64,000 nt of DNA from Hydractinia symbiolongicarpus (taxonomy: Eukaryota; Cnidaria; Hydrozoa; Anthoathecata; Hydractiniidae): the NCBI RefSeq assembly GCF_029227915.1, contig NC_079876.1:32409828-32473827 (forward strand), in the 5' to 3' direction. The notes under the pieces were generated by a model. That model searched no databases. It was not told where the DNA came from and saw only the letters and a list, made by a program, of their open reading frames with translations. The position numbers were made by a program, and so were the translations under genes. Below, one piece after another: positions 50,301-61,770 of this stretch. Position 1 is the first letter of the stretch. Each line of letters begins with the position of its first letter.

Positions 50301-52967
50301 AAAATTCGTATTTAAAAATACGAAATTCATATTTATAAAAATATGCGTATTTTTTGAAATACGAAATACGGAATTCTATTGTTTTAAAAATACGAATTAA
50401 AAATAGAAGCTGCTGATATTCGTAGAAAGCATCACATTTTATTACAATAGAAAATAGGAAAAATGTTAAAAAAATTGAAAACAAATCTTCTGCTTTTCTT
50501 TCCCTTCCAATTACAATATCAAACTCACTTCTTTGTTTCTTTAAAGTTTCTGCTATTTGAATATATATCGAAGCTGTTGTGGAGACCGGTATCTTGCTGT
50601 GTACTATTTCCTAAACAGAGATATAGGTTTTCGAATGTTGAAGTAAACGATTGTGTGTTAAAAATTTGTAAACCAACACTCCACTAAATGTTTAGATGCA
50701 TAGAACAAATTAGTTTCAATAAACAGCATATACAGCTTTGTGTACTGTAAATGCAGGATTTTTTACCAAGGTTTGTAGATTTTTTTTAAAAATAGGTTTC
50801 TATAGTTGATTGGAATAAATTATTATGGAATAAAGAAATCAAATAACAAAATATGTTAACCAGTTTAGGAGTAGTAGTAAGCCTGAAGCCTTTGTTTCTT
50901 TAGAAATATTCCAATCACAAATTAGTTTTAAGGTTTTAAAAGATGAAAACCAAAAAAACAAAATAAATAGAGAAGAAAAAACAACTAAAAATTTTTTACT
51001 TGAGGATCATACTGAACGTCAATATCTATATCTGCATCATGAAAGCCTATTCCAGTGTGTGCAGAACCGTACAAACGACAAAATATGCCTAAAAATTAAA
51101 AAAATATATATATCTAACAACATTTTGGTGTACCTAAAAACTAAAGAACTTTTGACTAAAGTAGTGATTATTGTGAGTGGCATGTAAAAAAAAGGCAGGC
51201 AGATTGAAATATCTGTGAAAGTTAAAACATATATTTATATGTGTAGGAGAATAAGAAGATGCAAGCATTTGTCAACTTTTAGAGATATCCGTACTTTTAA
51301 ATCCAGCTTTTTTCAAACAGTCTTCAACTTTCGAGCAAATCTTCTGACGTAACAGCAACTCGTCTTTTGCCAGGACATGAGCATTGACAGTATCTTTTAT
51401 AAATTGGGATAAAGTAGCTTCAACATTTGTTACAGCATGCGGAATTCTCTGTAAGTACTTGATCTTGTTGTAGCAGGCTTTCTAAATCAATGACTTATTT
51501 GTTTAAGATATTATTAGTTAGCTTCAAAAATAATCCCATCAGATATTTAAAAACCTAAATAATTTTCGTACAAGACTAATTCACTTTATATGGATCAAAT
51601 TAGAATTGTAACCCAAACCTATATTGTAAAATGCGTTGAAACAGAAATACAAGAACAACATATAATTTGCATATGAACAACAGTACTCAAAATATAAATT
51701 ACCGCTTCACGCTTGTGCTTTGAATTTCTCCAGTGGTTCATACAGTCTTTTAAACCTTTGATTTGTTTGGTGCAGACACAACATAGAAATTCATAATTTT
51801 GAGGATTGGATTCCTAGTATCAAATGTTATAAAAATACAGGCTGCATCAGGTAAAGTTGAATAATGGTGTGTCACAAACCACACTTTAAAGATTTGTTTT
51901 CATCTGGTGTTAATTTGTGTCAATTTGTGTTAATTTGTGTATTTCTTAACACCTCATGGAAACGTTGAGATAATTAGCAAATAATTTTTCATATTTTAAT
52001 GTAAATTCATGCTTTTAACACACTTTTATGTAAAAAATTGAGAATATTTTGCTGGTCAAATACTATTTATACAAACACTTTTTTTCAAAATGGCCGACAA
52101 AAAAAGTTTATCATTATAAAATCAAAATTAATCGTTCCAGAAGATGGTGATATACTTATTGCCACAGACTCAAAATCTACTGCATTTTCCAGGATATAAC
52201 CCACAGGTTATAAGTTGATTTTTAGGATTTGCAATGTAGGTGCGGGTTAAGGAAAAGGTTTCTTTTTTAAACATAAACACAGCACATTGTATTTCATTCC
52301 ATTTAAAAGTTTTTTTTTACATACAATCTTCTGGGTAACAAGATGCAGGTAAAGAAAAACACACATATTGAAATTTTATGCAAGTTATACAAAGGTATGG
52401 GCTATCTGATGGTTTGGGGTTTGTAGTTCATGGGTTGCGGGTTATATGACGTATGGGTTATAGACTGGAAAATACGGAAGGTCAGTTTTTCTTTTTCGAT
52501 TTTGATTTCTTCTTTCAGTTTAGCACATGAAAATACATAAATGTCCTTGTCTATGTTAAGCAAATATTTATGAAATTTGAAAGTCCATGAAAAAATAACT
52601 TTATGTTTCAGGGGGAAGACAAAATGCAACAAAGCAAAATAAACATCCAAAATATAAGGTTAGAAACTGCACCTACAGATTTATTGTAGCATAAAATGAA
52701 CTCTTCACTTTCTAAATCTTCTAAACCAGTCTCAGTTACACTAAAAAAACAATTAGCTAGATAAAGACATTGTAACAGCTGTCTATTTAATTTTTAATTC
52801 TGTATTGCAAAATTTTCATTCTAAAATAAATGCATTTAAAAAAATTAGGAAGCTCCTTGAACAGATGTCTAAAATTTATACACTTGCAATAAGAGAAAAT
52901 TTCTTTAAAAAATTATAATACATTTAACTTACAATAAATCCCCGCTGGACATTTTTCTCACATACAT
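35357..52967 (-). CDS. TUT4/TUT7-type terminal uridylyltransferase (ZCCHC6/11 family)
   Basis: Adds uridines to RNA 3' ends. Exons, high to low: 52967-52933, 52740-52677, 51813-51703, 51481-51295, 51088-51000, 49633-49564, 46891-46855, 46389-46300, 46211-46101, 45227-45150, 43879-43767, 43131-43084, 42901-42833, 42750-42049, 41938-41583, 41178-40990, 39194-39017, 38537-38339, 37760-37664, 36613-36059, 35908-35732, 35590-35357. Phases agree except where exons are missing: about 25 residues between 51000 and 49633, and a stretch between 45150 and 43879. Order: C2H2 finger (CCVC...H...H), N-terminal NTase-like domain, acidic linker, CCHC knuckle CSECLNEGHTYTKC, catalytic NTase with GSSRNGFGFDGSDMD and the third Asp in LEGDISLYN, PAP-associated domain with DPFNLNHNLGAG, then CCHC knuckles CRRCGKIGHQASNC and CFNCGKMGHRKADC, and a polar Ser/Lys-rich tail. 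The start ATG at 52967 is tentative; another in-frame ATG is at 52952, and upstream exons may exist. This is the domain order of animal TUT4/TUT7. Confidence 0.88.
36690..36960. repeat. Dispersed CGCGAAAATTT-type repeat in a TUT intron
   Basis: GAAACTTTTGCGATAATTTACC, ACCGCGAAAATTTACTG and TTCGCGAAAATTTATTCC occur close together, matching motifs at 22070-22350. It is probably a degraded short transposable element in the 1-kb intron between the two terminal CCHC exons. Confidence 0.4.
39413..40084 (+). mobile_element. Tandem Helitron-like (HINE) units
   Basis: Head-to-tail units begin TCTCTWTTATAATAGCCG or a variant. Each ends with the hairpin CCCGTGGATTTTTCCACGGG a few bases before CTAG. The junctions CTAG|TCTC fall at 39593/39594, 39767/39768 and 40034/40035. 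Unit lengths are about 180, 174, 174 and 93 bases, and the last unit runs into the neighbouring minisatellite. A TC start, a CTRR end and a 3' hairpin are the marks of Helitrons; no Rep/helicase gene is present, so these are non-autonomous. They lie in an intron of the TUT gene. Confidence 0.7.
40085..40385. repeat. 54-bp minisatellite, about five copies
   Basis: The unit, starting AATTATGTTAATTATGTCAT and ending AGTATCAGTAGGTTTTT, is repeated with few changes. The outer copies are more diverged. It directly continues the last Helitron-like unit and may be its internal minisatellite. The apparent minus-strand frame through it is a by-product of the unit length being divisible by three. Confidence 0.9.
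45665..45954. mobile_element. PIF/Harbinger-like MITE, about 290 bp
   Basis: The ends are AGGCTGTTTTCCACTT and AAGTGGAAAACAGCCT, perfect inverted repeats of 16 bases. Both sides are flanked by TTA (45662-45664 and 45955-45957), the 3-base target duplication typical of PIF/Harbinger elements. There is no coding sequence. It sits in a TUT intron. Confidence 0.75.
46424..46603 (-). mobile_element. 3' tail of an RTE-type LINE, diverged copy
   Basis: It begins (plus strand) with CATCATCATCAGCATCATTC. It then matches the sequence at 48676 and following: TTAACGTCTGTTTTCCATTG, GGGGTATATTAATGACCCTC and TCTGTCCTTATAACCTCCTG. Read on the minus strand, this is the extreme C-terminal coding end and ATG-rich tail of the LINE at 48.7-49.5 kb. 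It is 5'-truncated and older. Confidence 0.8.
47031..47170. repeat. Foldback repeat with arms of about 42 bases
   Basis: TATAACTGTTTCGTCTATCT... and its near reverse complement ...AGATAGATAAAACAGTTTATA pair across a loop of about 25 bases, centred on CCAAGAAATATTA and TAATATTTCTTGG. It is probably a short MITE in the large TUT intron. Confidence 0.7.
48676..49470 (-). mobile_element. 5'-truncated RTE-type non-LTR retrotransposon (LINE)
   Basis: On the minus strand this encodes the C-terminal end of a LINE polymerase. It carries the motifs LKGRLYEACVRSVMLYGTETW, RWMCNASLRDRKS, LNWLGHLERM and PRGRPRKTWQEV, and ends with an ATGATGATGATAATGATGA tail near 48676. Upstream (49200-49470) are remnants of the preceding Cys-rich FC-LGDMLG region, with at least one frameshift and stop codons. 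Reverse transcriptase and endonuclease parts are absent. It is inserted in a TUT intron, in the same orientation as the gene. Confidence 0.85.
49725..50400. repeat. 54-bp tandem repeats flanked by TACGAAAT-rich inverted arms
   Basis: About six units of 53-55 bases (49984-50280) share GACGTTTTCTCATCATTTTAG, GAATGAWATAC-GCAACT and TAAAGCTTCGCAGG. On both sides lie AT-rich blocks full of ATTTCGTA and TACGAAAT in inverted orientation. The whole could be one non-autonomous element with a central minisatellite. Confidence 0.6.
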
Positions 52968-54690
52968 CTTGGAATCTAAAAGACGAGGTTTGCATATAAA
53001 TTGAAAAATTTGGATTATCTAAAAATCTGTGAAAATAAGCCCCATATAAAACAAAATTAGATTCCAATCCATTGGCATGCTGCGAATATGGGATTATCGT
53101 AAAACATCAATTTCCAAAGTGCTGTCTTTGGTGATTACATTTTTCGCTGCCTAACCTGATTATAATTTATATGTTACCAGCAAGAAAGTGTTTATCAGAA
53201 TTGAAAATTTAACTTTACCACCTTGAGAATGAATCTGAATTTAGTTATCATGTCAAAACAAGATACTTGTGTTTTTCACTAACATGCACAAAATCTATTT
53301 AACAAAAATTGTTTTCTGCGCAGTCAATATACTATTTTGCAATATTAATTAGAAATATTATAACACAGGATGGTGTTACGACAACAACAAAGTCTAGAAT
53401 TTGGTCGGAAACACTGCAGTAGTATTTAGGAAATATCAAAAAAGAATTACCTAGCTATATCCTGTTCTAAATTTAATTTTTGTATGTTAATTTTATTAAT
53501 TAAAAATTAATAAAAGCAAGGTATAAAAAATTATGCTGGCTAAACATTTCATCCTATTTTGTGCATACTTAATCCCACGCTTTACATTTTGCGCGTGCGA
53601 TCGTAGCCTCTCATAGCAAGCCCTGCTAGCCATGTAAAATGTGCACATCTATCTATATCTCTGAACTTTGAAACGTTATATTTGCACTATATGTAATTAA
53701 TTGTAAGAATAATAGCACTTTATTTTCTCATGTTTACCATAGCCACACTTGACATAGTTTTGATACCTTACCATCCCACACTTGTCCCTCACACCCACAC
53801 TTGCCAGGCGTATTTTATTCACTGCTTAACAATTATGTCACCAAAAATTTTAGTCAAATAAATCATGTCAATGACCATAAAACAATATATGATGCATAAG
53901 TTTGCATCAAAAAATGGCTATGCACAGACAGAAAGAATTGTAATACAACTCCCTTCTTAGTATAGCTACACTTTGCTTCTTGTTGCTAGCAACATTAATA
54001 AAAGGACTGTCTGCGACTTATGTGCGGCTATTCAATTTTGTTTTCATTTTATATTTAGTTGAATATAGTAATATACCAGGGTTCGAAATATAAAAATTAA
54101 TATCTGAAAAATTTTTGCCAAAAGGTTTATGTTGAGCAAAATACGACGTTGTTTAACTTTCAAGAAAAATATGGCTTTATATACAATCAGGCTACACATT
54201 TTGAGTAGTTTGCGTTACAAATCATAAACAACATCCACTGTTTTCTCTTCTATTAGGTGTTTATATTACAGTAAGTCTATTTCAGCTGATAGTCAGGAAA
54301 TAAATTGTAACGAAGGTGTGTAAAGAAAGTCAAAATACGCAAAGTACGTTTTTTATTTAATTTTTTGCAAGCACAAGTACTGTAATCTATGCTAGAACCA
54401 AATGGTGAAGCAAACTAATTGGGGAACAGCTCTTAAAATCAGAACTTTTTTACGTTGGCAATACTTTTCATCATTCATCTTTTATAGGGCTAGACCTCTC
54501 ATAAATTCCATGAATTGATCTCGTAAGACAACGACAAAAGGGAATAGAGTACAAGTCTTATTGACATACCTTCCAGATGGTGAATTTCATTAGGTTAATA
54601 GTTCACTGCCAGCTGGCCTTTTTATGTTTCGAGATGAAGTCATTAGGCTGTATATCACAGAGGTCGCTGGTGACATGCTTTAAAAATGCT
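52968..54690. other. Upstream region of the TUT gene, SINE tail
   Basis: No coding exon was identified, although 5'UTR exons of the TUT gene could lie here. At about 53630-53655 GCTAGCCATGTAAAATGTGCAC repeats the 3' signature of the SINE at 12.8 kb, so a 5'-truncated SINE fragment is likely. Confidence 0.5.
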
Positions 54691-54792
54691 TGTTACAGCC
54701 ACAGTAATAAAGCAAAACTGTACAGGAGACCTAATTGTTCTTTACAGAATATCTCCCCTCACAAAACCGAGGGTAAGGCTGACTTGCTGCCT

Positions 54793-55035
54793 GCATTTGT
54801 GTATTTGTTTTGCAGTGAGTCAGCCATGTTTGTTTTGCTGTTCTGTCCTGTACTTTCCACTGACCACCTGGGCTCTAGTCAAGACTCTCCTTTAGCTGTA
54901 GGATGGAGAGTCCAGGTATGGTCAGTGGGTGTGCTAGCTTGTATCAGTAGGCAAGAGACATGTAACAAGTGAGGAGCTATATAATATATTCAAAAACATA
55001 CACAAGTGTTCTTGTCTGTCCAACACCTTACAACA
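54793..55035 (+). repeat. 5' LTR (shared part)
   Basis: Nearly identical to 61528-61770. It contains a TATA-like GAGCTATATAATATATTC near 54972 and ends TTACAACA. A start at TGTTACA (54691) is possible by analogy with TGTTACAACA at 61450, but those left portions are not alignable. Confidence 0.85.
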
Positions 55036-55037
55036 TT

Positions 55038-55056
55038 TGGTAGCAGAGGGTGGTTT
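55038..55056 (+). other. Primer-binding site, initiator-Met tRNA type
   Basis: TGGTAGCAGAGGGTGGTTT starts two bases after the LTR end. It is complementary, with one mismatch, to the 3' end of metazoan initiator methionine tRNA, as in many Ty3/gypsy elements. Confidence 0.75.
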
Positions 55057-55091
55057 AAAAAGCAAAGAGTTGCTAAAGAAGTAAAACAAGA

Positions 55092-56315
55092 ATGGGTGAC
55101 AAGGAGCAAGAAGTCTTCCAATCCCTTCAAGAGTTGACACAGGAAGAATTGGAGGAGGTGTGCCTGTCACTGAAGTTAGATGTTGGAACAGAAAAAGGTA
55201 AAACATTACTCCTCAGACGAATATTCCGGTTTCTGACATCTATGGAAATCGAAGAGAGTGCAGATCAGGGGAAACAGTATTTTGAAAAAGTTTATGAGGT
55301 CATCCAGTCTTTTAAAGAAACAAAATTTCCAAAAATCCCAATTGGCAGTATGTTTAAATCTGAGTTCGGAAGTCCACTGAAAATGAAGGATGAGGAAGAG
55401 GAAAGGATGAAAAATATTTTGATGAAACCTTTTAAGATCAGTGGTAAAATTGGAGAAGCAGGCCTAAAAGACTCCCTAACTTTTAGTAGCCTTATCTTCC
55501 AAATTTAAAATGGGGTCAAAAAGGGGTATTCTGAATTAAATATAATAGATGCAGTTATCGGAAGCATCTCACATGAGAACGAACTTAGACAATATTTGGA
55601 GAGCCGCTCTGATTTAAACCTGGATCAAGTGAGTAAGATACTTAGGTATCATTATAAAGAAAAAGATGCTACAACACTTTTTACTACACTCAGCGTAGGA
55701 AAACAAAGTCAGCAAGAAAGTGCCTAAGATTGAGTGCTAAGAATGATGAACCTAAGGTAGAAAGTGTTGTTTGTGTCTAGGGAGAAAAAAGCTAATTATG
55801 ATCCTATCTTGGTACAAAAACGTTTTTTACATGCTATTCAAACTGGCCTACAAAATGAAAATGTGCGAAACGAAATGAGAGAACTGCTGAAAAATGAGGA
55901 AACTACAGATGAAGAACTACTGAGTAAGCTTACTAATGCAGTATCAGATGAAGTAGAACACTTCGAAAAATTTGGCTCAAAGAAAAACTTAGTTTCGAAT
56001 TCGCTTGAGGTCAAAGATTCTAACTCTGAACCTTCAAAAAAATTGAACCTTGCCGAAGAATTCCTTGAAATTAAGAATAAGATTGCTGAAGTAAGTTTGT
56101 TAGTGGCGCAGAATGCAGAGCAGATAAAATACGGCAACGATAGGAAAATTCAACGCCCTTTTTCAGAACGTTTCAAAGGAAGAGGCCGAAATTTTTGTGA
56201 AAACTGCCAGAAAAATAAAGTTGAACATTGTACTCATTGTTTTTATTGTGGATCTGAAGAACATTTCTATGCAGGATGTAGACGCAAATTCAAAAATAAG
56301 CATGAAAAAAACTAG
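55092..56315 (+). pseudogene. gag remnant with CCHC zinc knuckle
   Basis: Starts MGDKEQEVFQSLQELTQEE, a charged helical N-terminus like those of gypsy-type Gag proteins. The frame is interrupted by a stop at about 55506 and by a further break near 55725. The last part (55764-56315) carries a knuckle of the form C-x2-C-x4-H-x4-C (CFYCGSEEHFYAGC). It would form the nucleocapsid-binding part of particles in an intact element; this copy is broken. Confidence 0.75.
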
Positions 56316-56447
56316 ACACAGTTGGGTTGGGCAGTGCGACTTCAACTAATGTAAATAAAAACCGTAACAATGAAAAATCGGTACCGGAAAATTTGTCCAG
56401 TAAATTTGTAAATATGGTAACCCAAACTGATTTGTCATTGTTTCATC

Positions 56448-59400
56448 ATGTTTGTGTTTTATGTGAAGGAAAGCTGCATGTGTCTGGTGAGAAATTGTTC
56501 TTTTGAAACTACTAATAGTGTATCTAATGTAAAGTGTGATCATGTTTGTCCGCGTTATGTTTCTACTACACCTGAAAATGTTTTTTCTGAACCTGTTTTA
56601 CCTGCTGAAAATAATGTTGTTTCGCAGATGCCGTCTGAAACATTTCAGTCTGCTGGTATTGTTAATCATGTTAAAAATAGTGTTAAGGATAACTTTAACA
56701 ATGTATGCGATACCCAAACATTTGTTTACTCTCTTGATGCGAACCCAGTCACTGCTAGTAGCCTGTGCAGAAAGGAAATAGTGGACTTGATTGGAGATAA
56801 AGCTTTGATTAAAGTTAGAGTAGAAAATAAAGAATTTGAGGGGTTGCTGGATACAGGAAGCATGTGTTGCTTAGTCAGTAAACAGTGGTTAGAGGAAAAG
56901 TTACCACAGAAAGATATTTACCCTGTTCAGGATTTCATGGATAGAAATAGTGAGAAAATATTGTTGAGAGCACTGAACTAAATCTTGTTGGTGTAACTGT
57001 TTTACCGTTGTCCTTACCAAACCATAACATTGTCATAAATACCCCGTTTCTTGTTACCAAGGACCAGATTTCTACCCCAATAATTGGATTTCATCTGATG
57101 AAATTTGTCATTCAGAAGGAGGGAGGAAATGAAACCCTGTTAGATGTCTTACTATCAGCTTTACCAACCCTTGTCGAACCGCTAAAATTAGTGGCTGTAC
57201 AGAAGATAGAAAGGAAGATAGTGGAAAAGTATTTGTGACTGAAACTGTTATAGTTCCTGCAAACAGCATGGTGTTGGTAAAATGTAAAGTCAGAGGACTG
57301 GAAAAAGCGAATGAGGACCTATTCTTTTCACCAAAATTAGTAGAGGATTTGAAATCGAAAGACTGTATCACCAAGCAAAGAAAATCAAAACTTGTGATTC
57401 CTATCGCAAACTACAACAGTGTTGATATAAAACTACAAGCCCAAAAATTAATTGGAGAAGCTTCGTATGCTAAAGGAACCATGATCGCTATGAATGCTAA
57501 TTGTGTTAATGTGTGTGCTCTAGATACCGAAAATATTATCATGTCGGAAGAGAATGATTGGTTACCACCTGTGGATCTCACACACCTGAAAGATGAACAA
57601 AGGGGAAAAGTAGAATTTCTTCTCAGAGAGTATAATAAGGCTTTCTCTAGAGATCATCATGATATTGGAAGTCTTAAGAAGCTGCAATTAGACATCAAGC
57701 TTAGTGACAACATTCCAGTTCAAAAGGCTTACAGACGTATTCCTAAGCAGCTCCACCAAGAGGTAAAAGACCACCTGAAAAATCTAAAAATTGAATGGAT
57801 GGATTCAAACTTCAGATTCTCCTTATTCCAGCCCTGTAGTATGTGTTAGAACAAAAGATGGCTCACTGAGACTTTGTGTAGATTATAGAGATTTAAATGC
57901 CAAAACTATCCCTGATCGCATGCCAATACCAAGGGTGCACGATATCATTGACAACCTTGCTGGAAAATTGTGGTTCTCCACCTTGGATCTTTCCCAAGCA
58001 TACCATCAAGGATATGTCAATCCAGAATCCCAAAAGTATACAGCATTCTCTACACAATGGGCCCTGTATGAGTGGATCAGGATACCGTATGGTCTAAAGA
58101 ATGCCCCACCAAAGTTTCAGCTTTTTATGAATAAATGCCTTGGGGAATTAAAGGATGAGATCTGTTTTCCATATATGGCTGATATAATTGGTTACAGCGG
58201 AACGTTCAAAGACCACCTTGATGATTTGGAAAGGATTTTCAAAAAATTGATTGAGAATGGAGCAAAGCTTAACCCAAAGAAATGTTGCCTTTTCAAGAAG
58301 TCTGTAAAGTATTTGGGCAAAATAATCACGGCTGAAGGATATATGGATGATCCTGGAACCATTGAAGCACTTGAGAAAGTCAACAGATCACCTAAGAATG
58401 TAGGAGAATTGAGAAGTTTGCCGGGTTTTCTTGGATATTATCGTTCAACTATAAAAGATTTTGCTAGAAAAGTGAAGCCACTTTATGATTTGGTTTCAAT
58501 CCCATATCAGGGAGAGGAAGATAGAGTAAATAGTGCTAAGAAAAGCAAAGGTCAGAAAGCGTCTTTAGAAAAGATTGACTGGAAACCTGCCCATCTTGAA
58601 ATTGTTAATAGCCTTGTTGAAAGATTAAAATCACCCGACATCATGGCATACCCAGATTTTAATCAACCATTCATCCTACATTGCGACGCTTCACAAACTG
58701 GTTTGGGTGCAGTGTTGTATCAAATGCAAAATGATGTTCTTAAGGTAATAGCTTATGCGTCTAGAACATTAACACCTCCAGAAAAGAATTATCACTTACA
58801 TTCAGGAAAATTGAAATTCTTGGCCCTAAAGTGGGCTATATGTGACAAATTTCATGAGTACCTTTATTACAGCAAACCTTTCACTGTGTATTCAGACAAT
58901 AACCCTTTATTCTATGTTTTAACAACAGCAAAACTCAATGCTAATGGTCTCCGATGGGTATCAGCTCTATCTCAATTCCAGTTCACCGTAAAATACAGAC
59001 CCGGTAAGATGAGTAATGATTGTGACTATCTATCAAGAATGCACTGCTTTAAGAATCATACAGAAAACATCAGTATTCAATCAATAAATGCAATACACAC
59101 TTCTGTGCTGCATACAACAACTGACACACCAGTTAGTATAAATGCTTTATCGTTCTTTGACGGAGACACTGCCATTGATGTAGAAGGAATTGAATTGACA
59201 GAGTTGCGAAACTGGCAAATAAATGATAATATCATAGGACCAGTATACAAAGCTGTTTCGACTGGAAAAAAGCCACAGATATGTCAAATCAAAGCGTTAC
59301 CAAGAAAAACCAAACAGTTGTTAAGGTACTTTGATAACCTACAGTTAACAAATAAAGAGAAGATACTTGTTAAGGTAACAACTCAAAATACACAGATTGT

Positions 59401-60871
59401 TATGCCATCAAGGTACCATAAATTAATTTATGTTCAACTACATGAGAATATGGGACACCTGGGCAGTGATCGTGTTATCGATTTGGCAAAGAAAAGGTTT
59501 TACTGGCCCAGTATGGCAAAGGATATTTCTGAGTATGTCACCAAGAAATGCAAATGTCTAAAAGATAAAAGACCAAGTAAGGAGCAAAGAGCACCTATGG
59601 GAGTGATAAGTAGTACACGACCATTCGAAATCATATCCATTGATTTTCTGCATCTAGATAGATGTAAGGGAGGCTTTGAATATCTGTTGGTTGTAATAGA
59701 TAGTTTTACACGTTTTTCCCAAGCCTATGCCACAAAAAACAAGTCAGCAAAAGCCGCTGCAGACAAAATATTTAATGACTTCGTACTAAACTTTGGCTTT
59801 CCTAAAAGAATCCATCATGACAGAGGTAACAAGTTTAATAACAAACTATGGAATAGATTATAGGAATTGTCAGTTATAAAAAAATCAAATACCATACCAT
59901 ATCACCCAATGGGTAATGGACACTGCGAGTGGTTAAATCGAACAATTATTAACATGTTGAAGACACTGAATAAGGAACAAAAGAATAACTGGAAAGACCA
60001 CGTAAAATAGCTCATTTTTGCTTATAACAGTACAGTCTGTAGGTCAACTGGTTATACCCCTCACTTTTTGATGTTCGGTAGAGAAAGCAGGCTTCCCATA
60101 GATTACATGCTCCAGATAGAGGATAGGGATGGATGTACGAAGTCCCAGAAAGATTTTATTGATCAGTGGAAGACGTCCCTTCAACAAGCTTGTGATATTG
60201 CAGCTAACCATTCCACAAAGGAGGAACTAGGAAACTACGCTCATATTGGGAGGATTTCGAAGGTTTTCCAAGTAGTTGAATGTTTTTCAAACATACCAGT
60301 GTACAAAGTCAAGCAGGAAGATGGGAAAGGAAATATTAGAACATTACATAGAAATCTTCCTATGAAATGTAACCTACTTCCCAAAGAAGAACAATCCACG
60401 AAAAAAACGACGGTCAAGAAATCTAGCAGAAAGATAGCTGAAGAAGAAATTGTTTATAGTGATACTTCAGACTCGGATGACGACTTACCAAACTCCCTTA
60501 AGAGGTATTTGATGTGGAAGTTACAAAAAAGAAAAAGAAAACATAGTTTACCTGACGTTAAAATTGTAGGGGAAGGAGAAGTGGAGAGCATAGTTGAAAC
60601 CCAAGGAGACGAGAAAAGTGCAGGTGAACCCACAGAAAAATTAGACAGTACAGTGGAGAGTGATAAATTGGATAATTATGCTTTGGAAAAGACAACTATG
60701 GGAGATGATGATACAGAAGAAACGTCAGATATAACACAAGACACGGAAGACAAATTAGAAGTAAAGAGACGTCCAAAAAGGGAGAGAAGACCCCCTAAAA
60801 TACTAACATATGACTCTGATGGAAACGCTTACTATAGCTCAAAACCTTTCAGCATATCCAAGGGGAGATAA
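56448..60871 (+). pseudogene. pol remnant: protease, RT, RNase H, integrase
   Basis: The aspartic protease motif LLDTGS lies near 56840. Reverse transcriptase (about 57840-58350) has FSTLDLSQAYHQ but YMAD where the catalytic YxDD is expected, so the first metal-binding Asp is lost. RNase H carries HCDASQTGLGAVL. The integrase zinc-binding and core parts follow (GHLGSDR, IDFLHL, HHDRG). Frames break near 56981, 57237, 57849 and 59863, and a stop falls near 60008. The C-terminal part (60068-60871) has the LMFGRE-type motif and ends with a basic RRPPKILTYD stretch usual for gypsy Pol. The copy cannot be autonomous. Confidence 0.85.
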
Positions 60872-61099
60872 GGTACTATATAGTTACGGGAGGGATGAAA
60901 CAGATGCAGTTTTGTATGTAATTACATGTATTGGGTATACCAAAATGCTGTGTTTCGACTGGGAAGTATACACTCAGTCACTGTAGAAACAAAAGCGCTT
61001 CATATCTGCTAGTGTGCTGATGAAGGAAATATGTGAATTACAGATTCTCTTTTTTTATGTACTGCCTTCTATGGACATCTCGTGGTCAAGGAGAACTCT

Positions 61100-61370
61100 T
61101 CTGTGGTTGGGAACAAATTGGTCTGACAAAGTCAAGGCGGCTAGTAAGCTCTTTGAGTGAACCTAGCTTAGTAGACAAATATCAATCACCAATGTCACCC
61201 TCCGTGGTTTTCAACAAATTGGTCTGACAAGGTCGAGGCGGCTAGTAAGCTATTTGAGTGAACCTAGCTTAGTAGACAAAATGTCAATCCTCAATTAACC
61301 AATTGGTCTGCCAAAGTCGAGGCGGTTAGTAAGCTCTTAGAGTGAACCTAACTTAGTAGACAAATGTTAG
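61100..61370 (+). repeat. Three ~95-bp direct repeats before the 3' LTR
   Basis: Units beginning CAAATTGGTCTGACAAAGTC and containing GAGGCGGCTAGTAAGCTC and TGAACCTAGCTTAGTAGACA start at about 61108, 61211 and 61298. They lie between the end of pol and the 3' LTR and belong to the element's 3' non-coding region. Confidence 0.85.
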
Positions 61371-61527
61371 CGGCCAGTGTCACTCTTGTGGAGGGATCTC
61401 AAGCTCTGTCACCCGTACGCCATCCTAGCTCCTAAGAAGTTATACCATGTGTTACAACATAAAATTACACATAGTAAATTGTATATAGTTATATTTATAT
61501 TTCAGTGTTCCCTGTCCTGCAAACATG

Positions 61528-61770
61528 GCATTTGTGTATTTGTTTTGCAGTGAGTCAGCCATGTTTGTTTTGCTGTTCTGTCCTGTACTTTCCACTGACC
61601 ACCTGGGCTCTAGTCAAGACTCTCCTTTAGCTGTAGGATGGAGAGTCCAGGTATGGTCAGTGGGTGTGCTAGCTTGTATCAGTAGGCAAGAGACATGTAA
61701 CAAGTGAGGAGCTATATAACATATTCAACAACATACACAAGTGTTCTTGTCTGTCCAACGCCTTACAACA
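61528..61770 (+). repeat. 3' LTR (shared part)
   Basis: Matches 54793-55035 with about three substitutions. It is preceded by TGTTACAACATAAAATTACA at 61450, which may be the true LTR start. No strong polypurine tract is visible just upstream of either candidate start. Confidence 0.85.

Larger units (their letters stand above)
54691..61770 (+). mobile_element. Degenerate Ty3/gypsy LTR retrotransposon, about 7 kb
   Basis: Terminal repeats, a tRNA primer site, then gag, protease, reverse transcriptase, RNase H and integrase remnants in the Ty3/gypsy order. Several stops and frame changes interrupt the coding parts. The right 243 bases of the two LTRs (54793-55035 and 61528-61770) differ at only about three positions and have no indels. 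The sequences to their left do not match well, so the outer limits and target duplication are not resolved. The element lies upstream of the TUT gene in the opposite orientation. Confidence 0.88.

Noticed and set aside
54577-54972. Frames inside and next to the LTRs (also 61525-61707) as host genes
   Set aside because: They repeat in both LTRs and carry no domain; they are by-products of LTR sequence.
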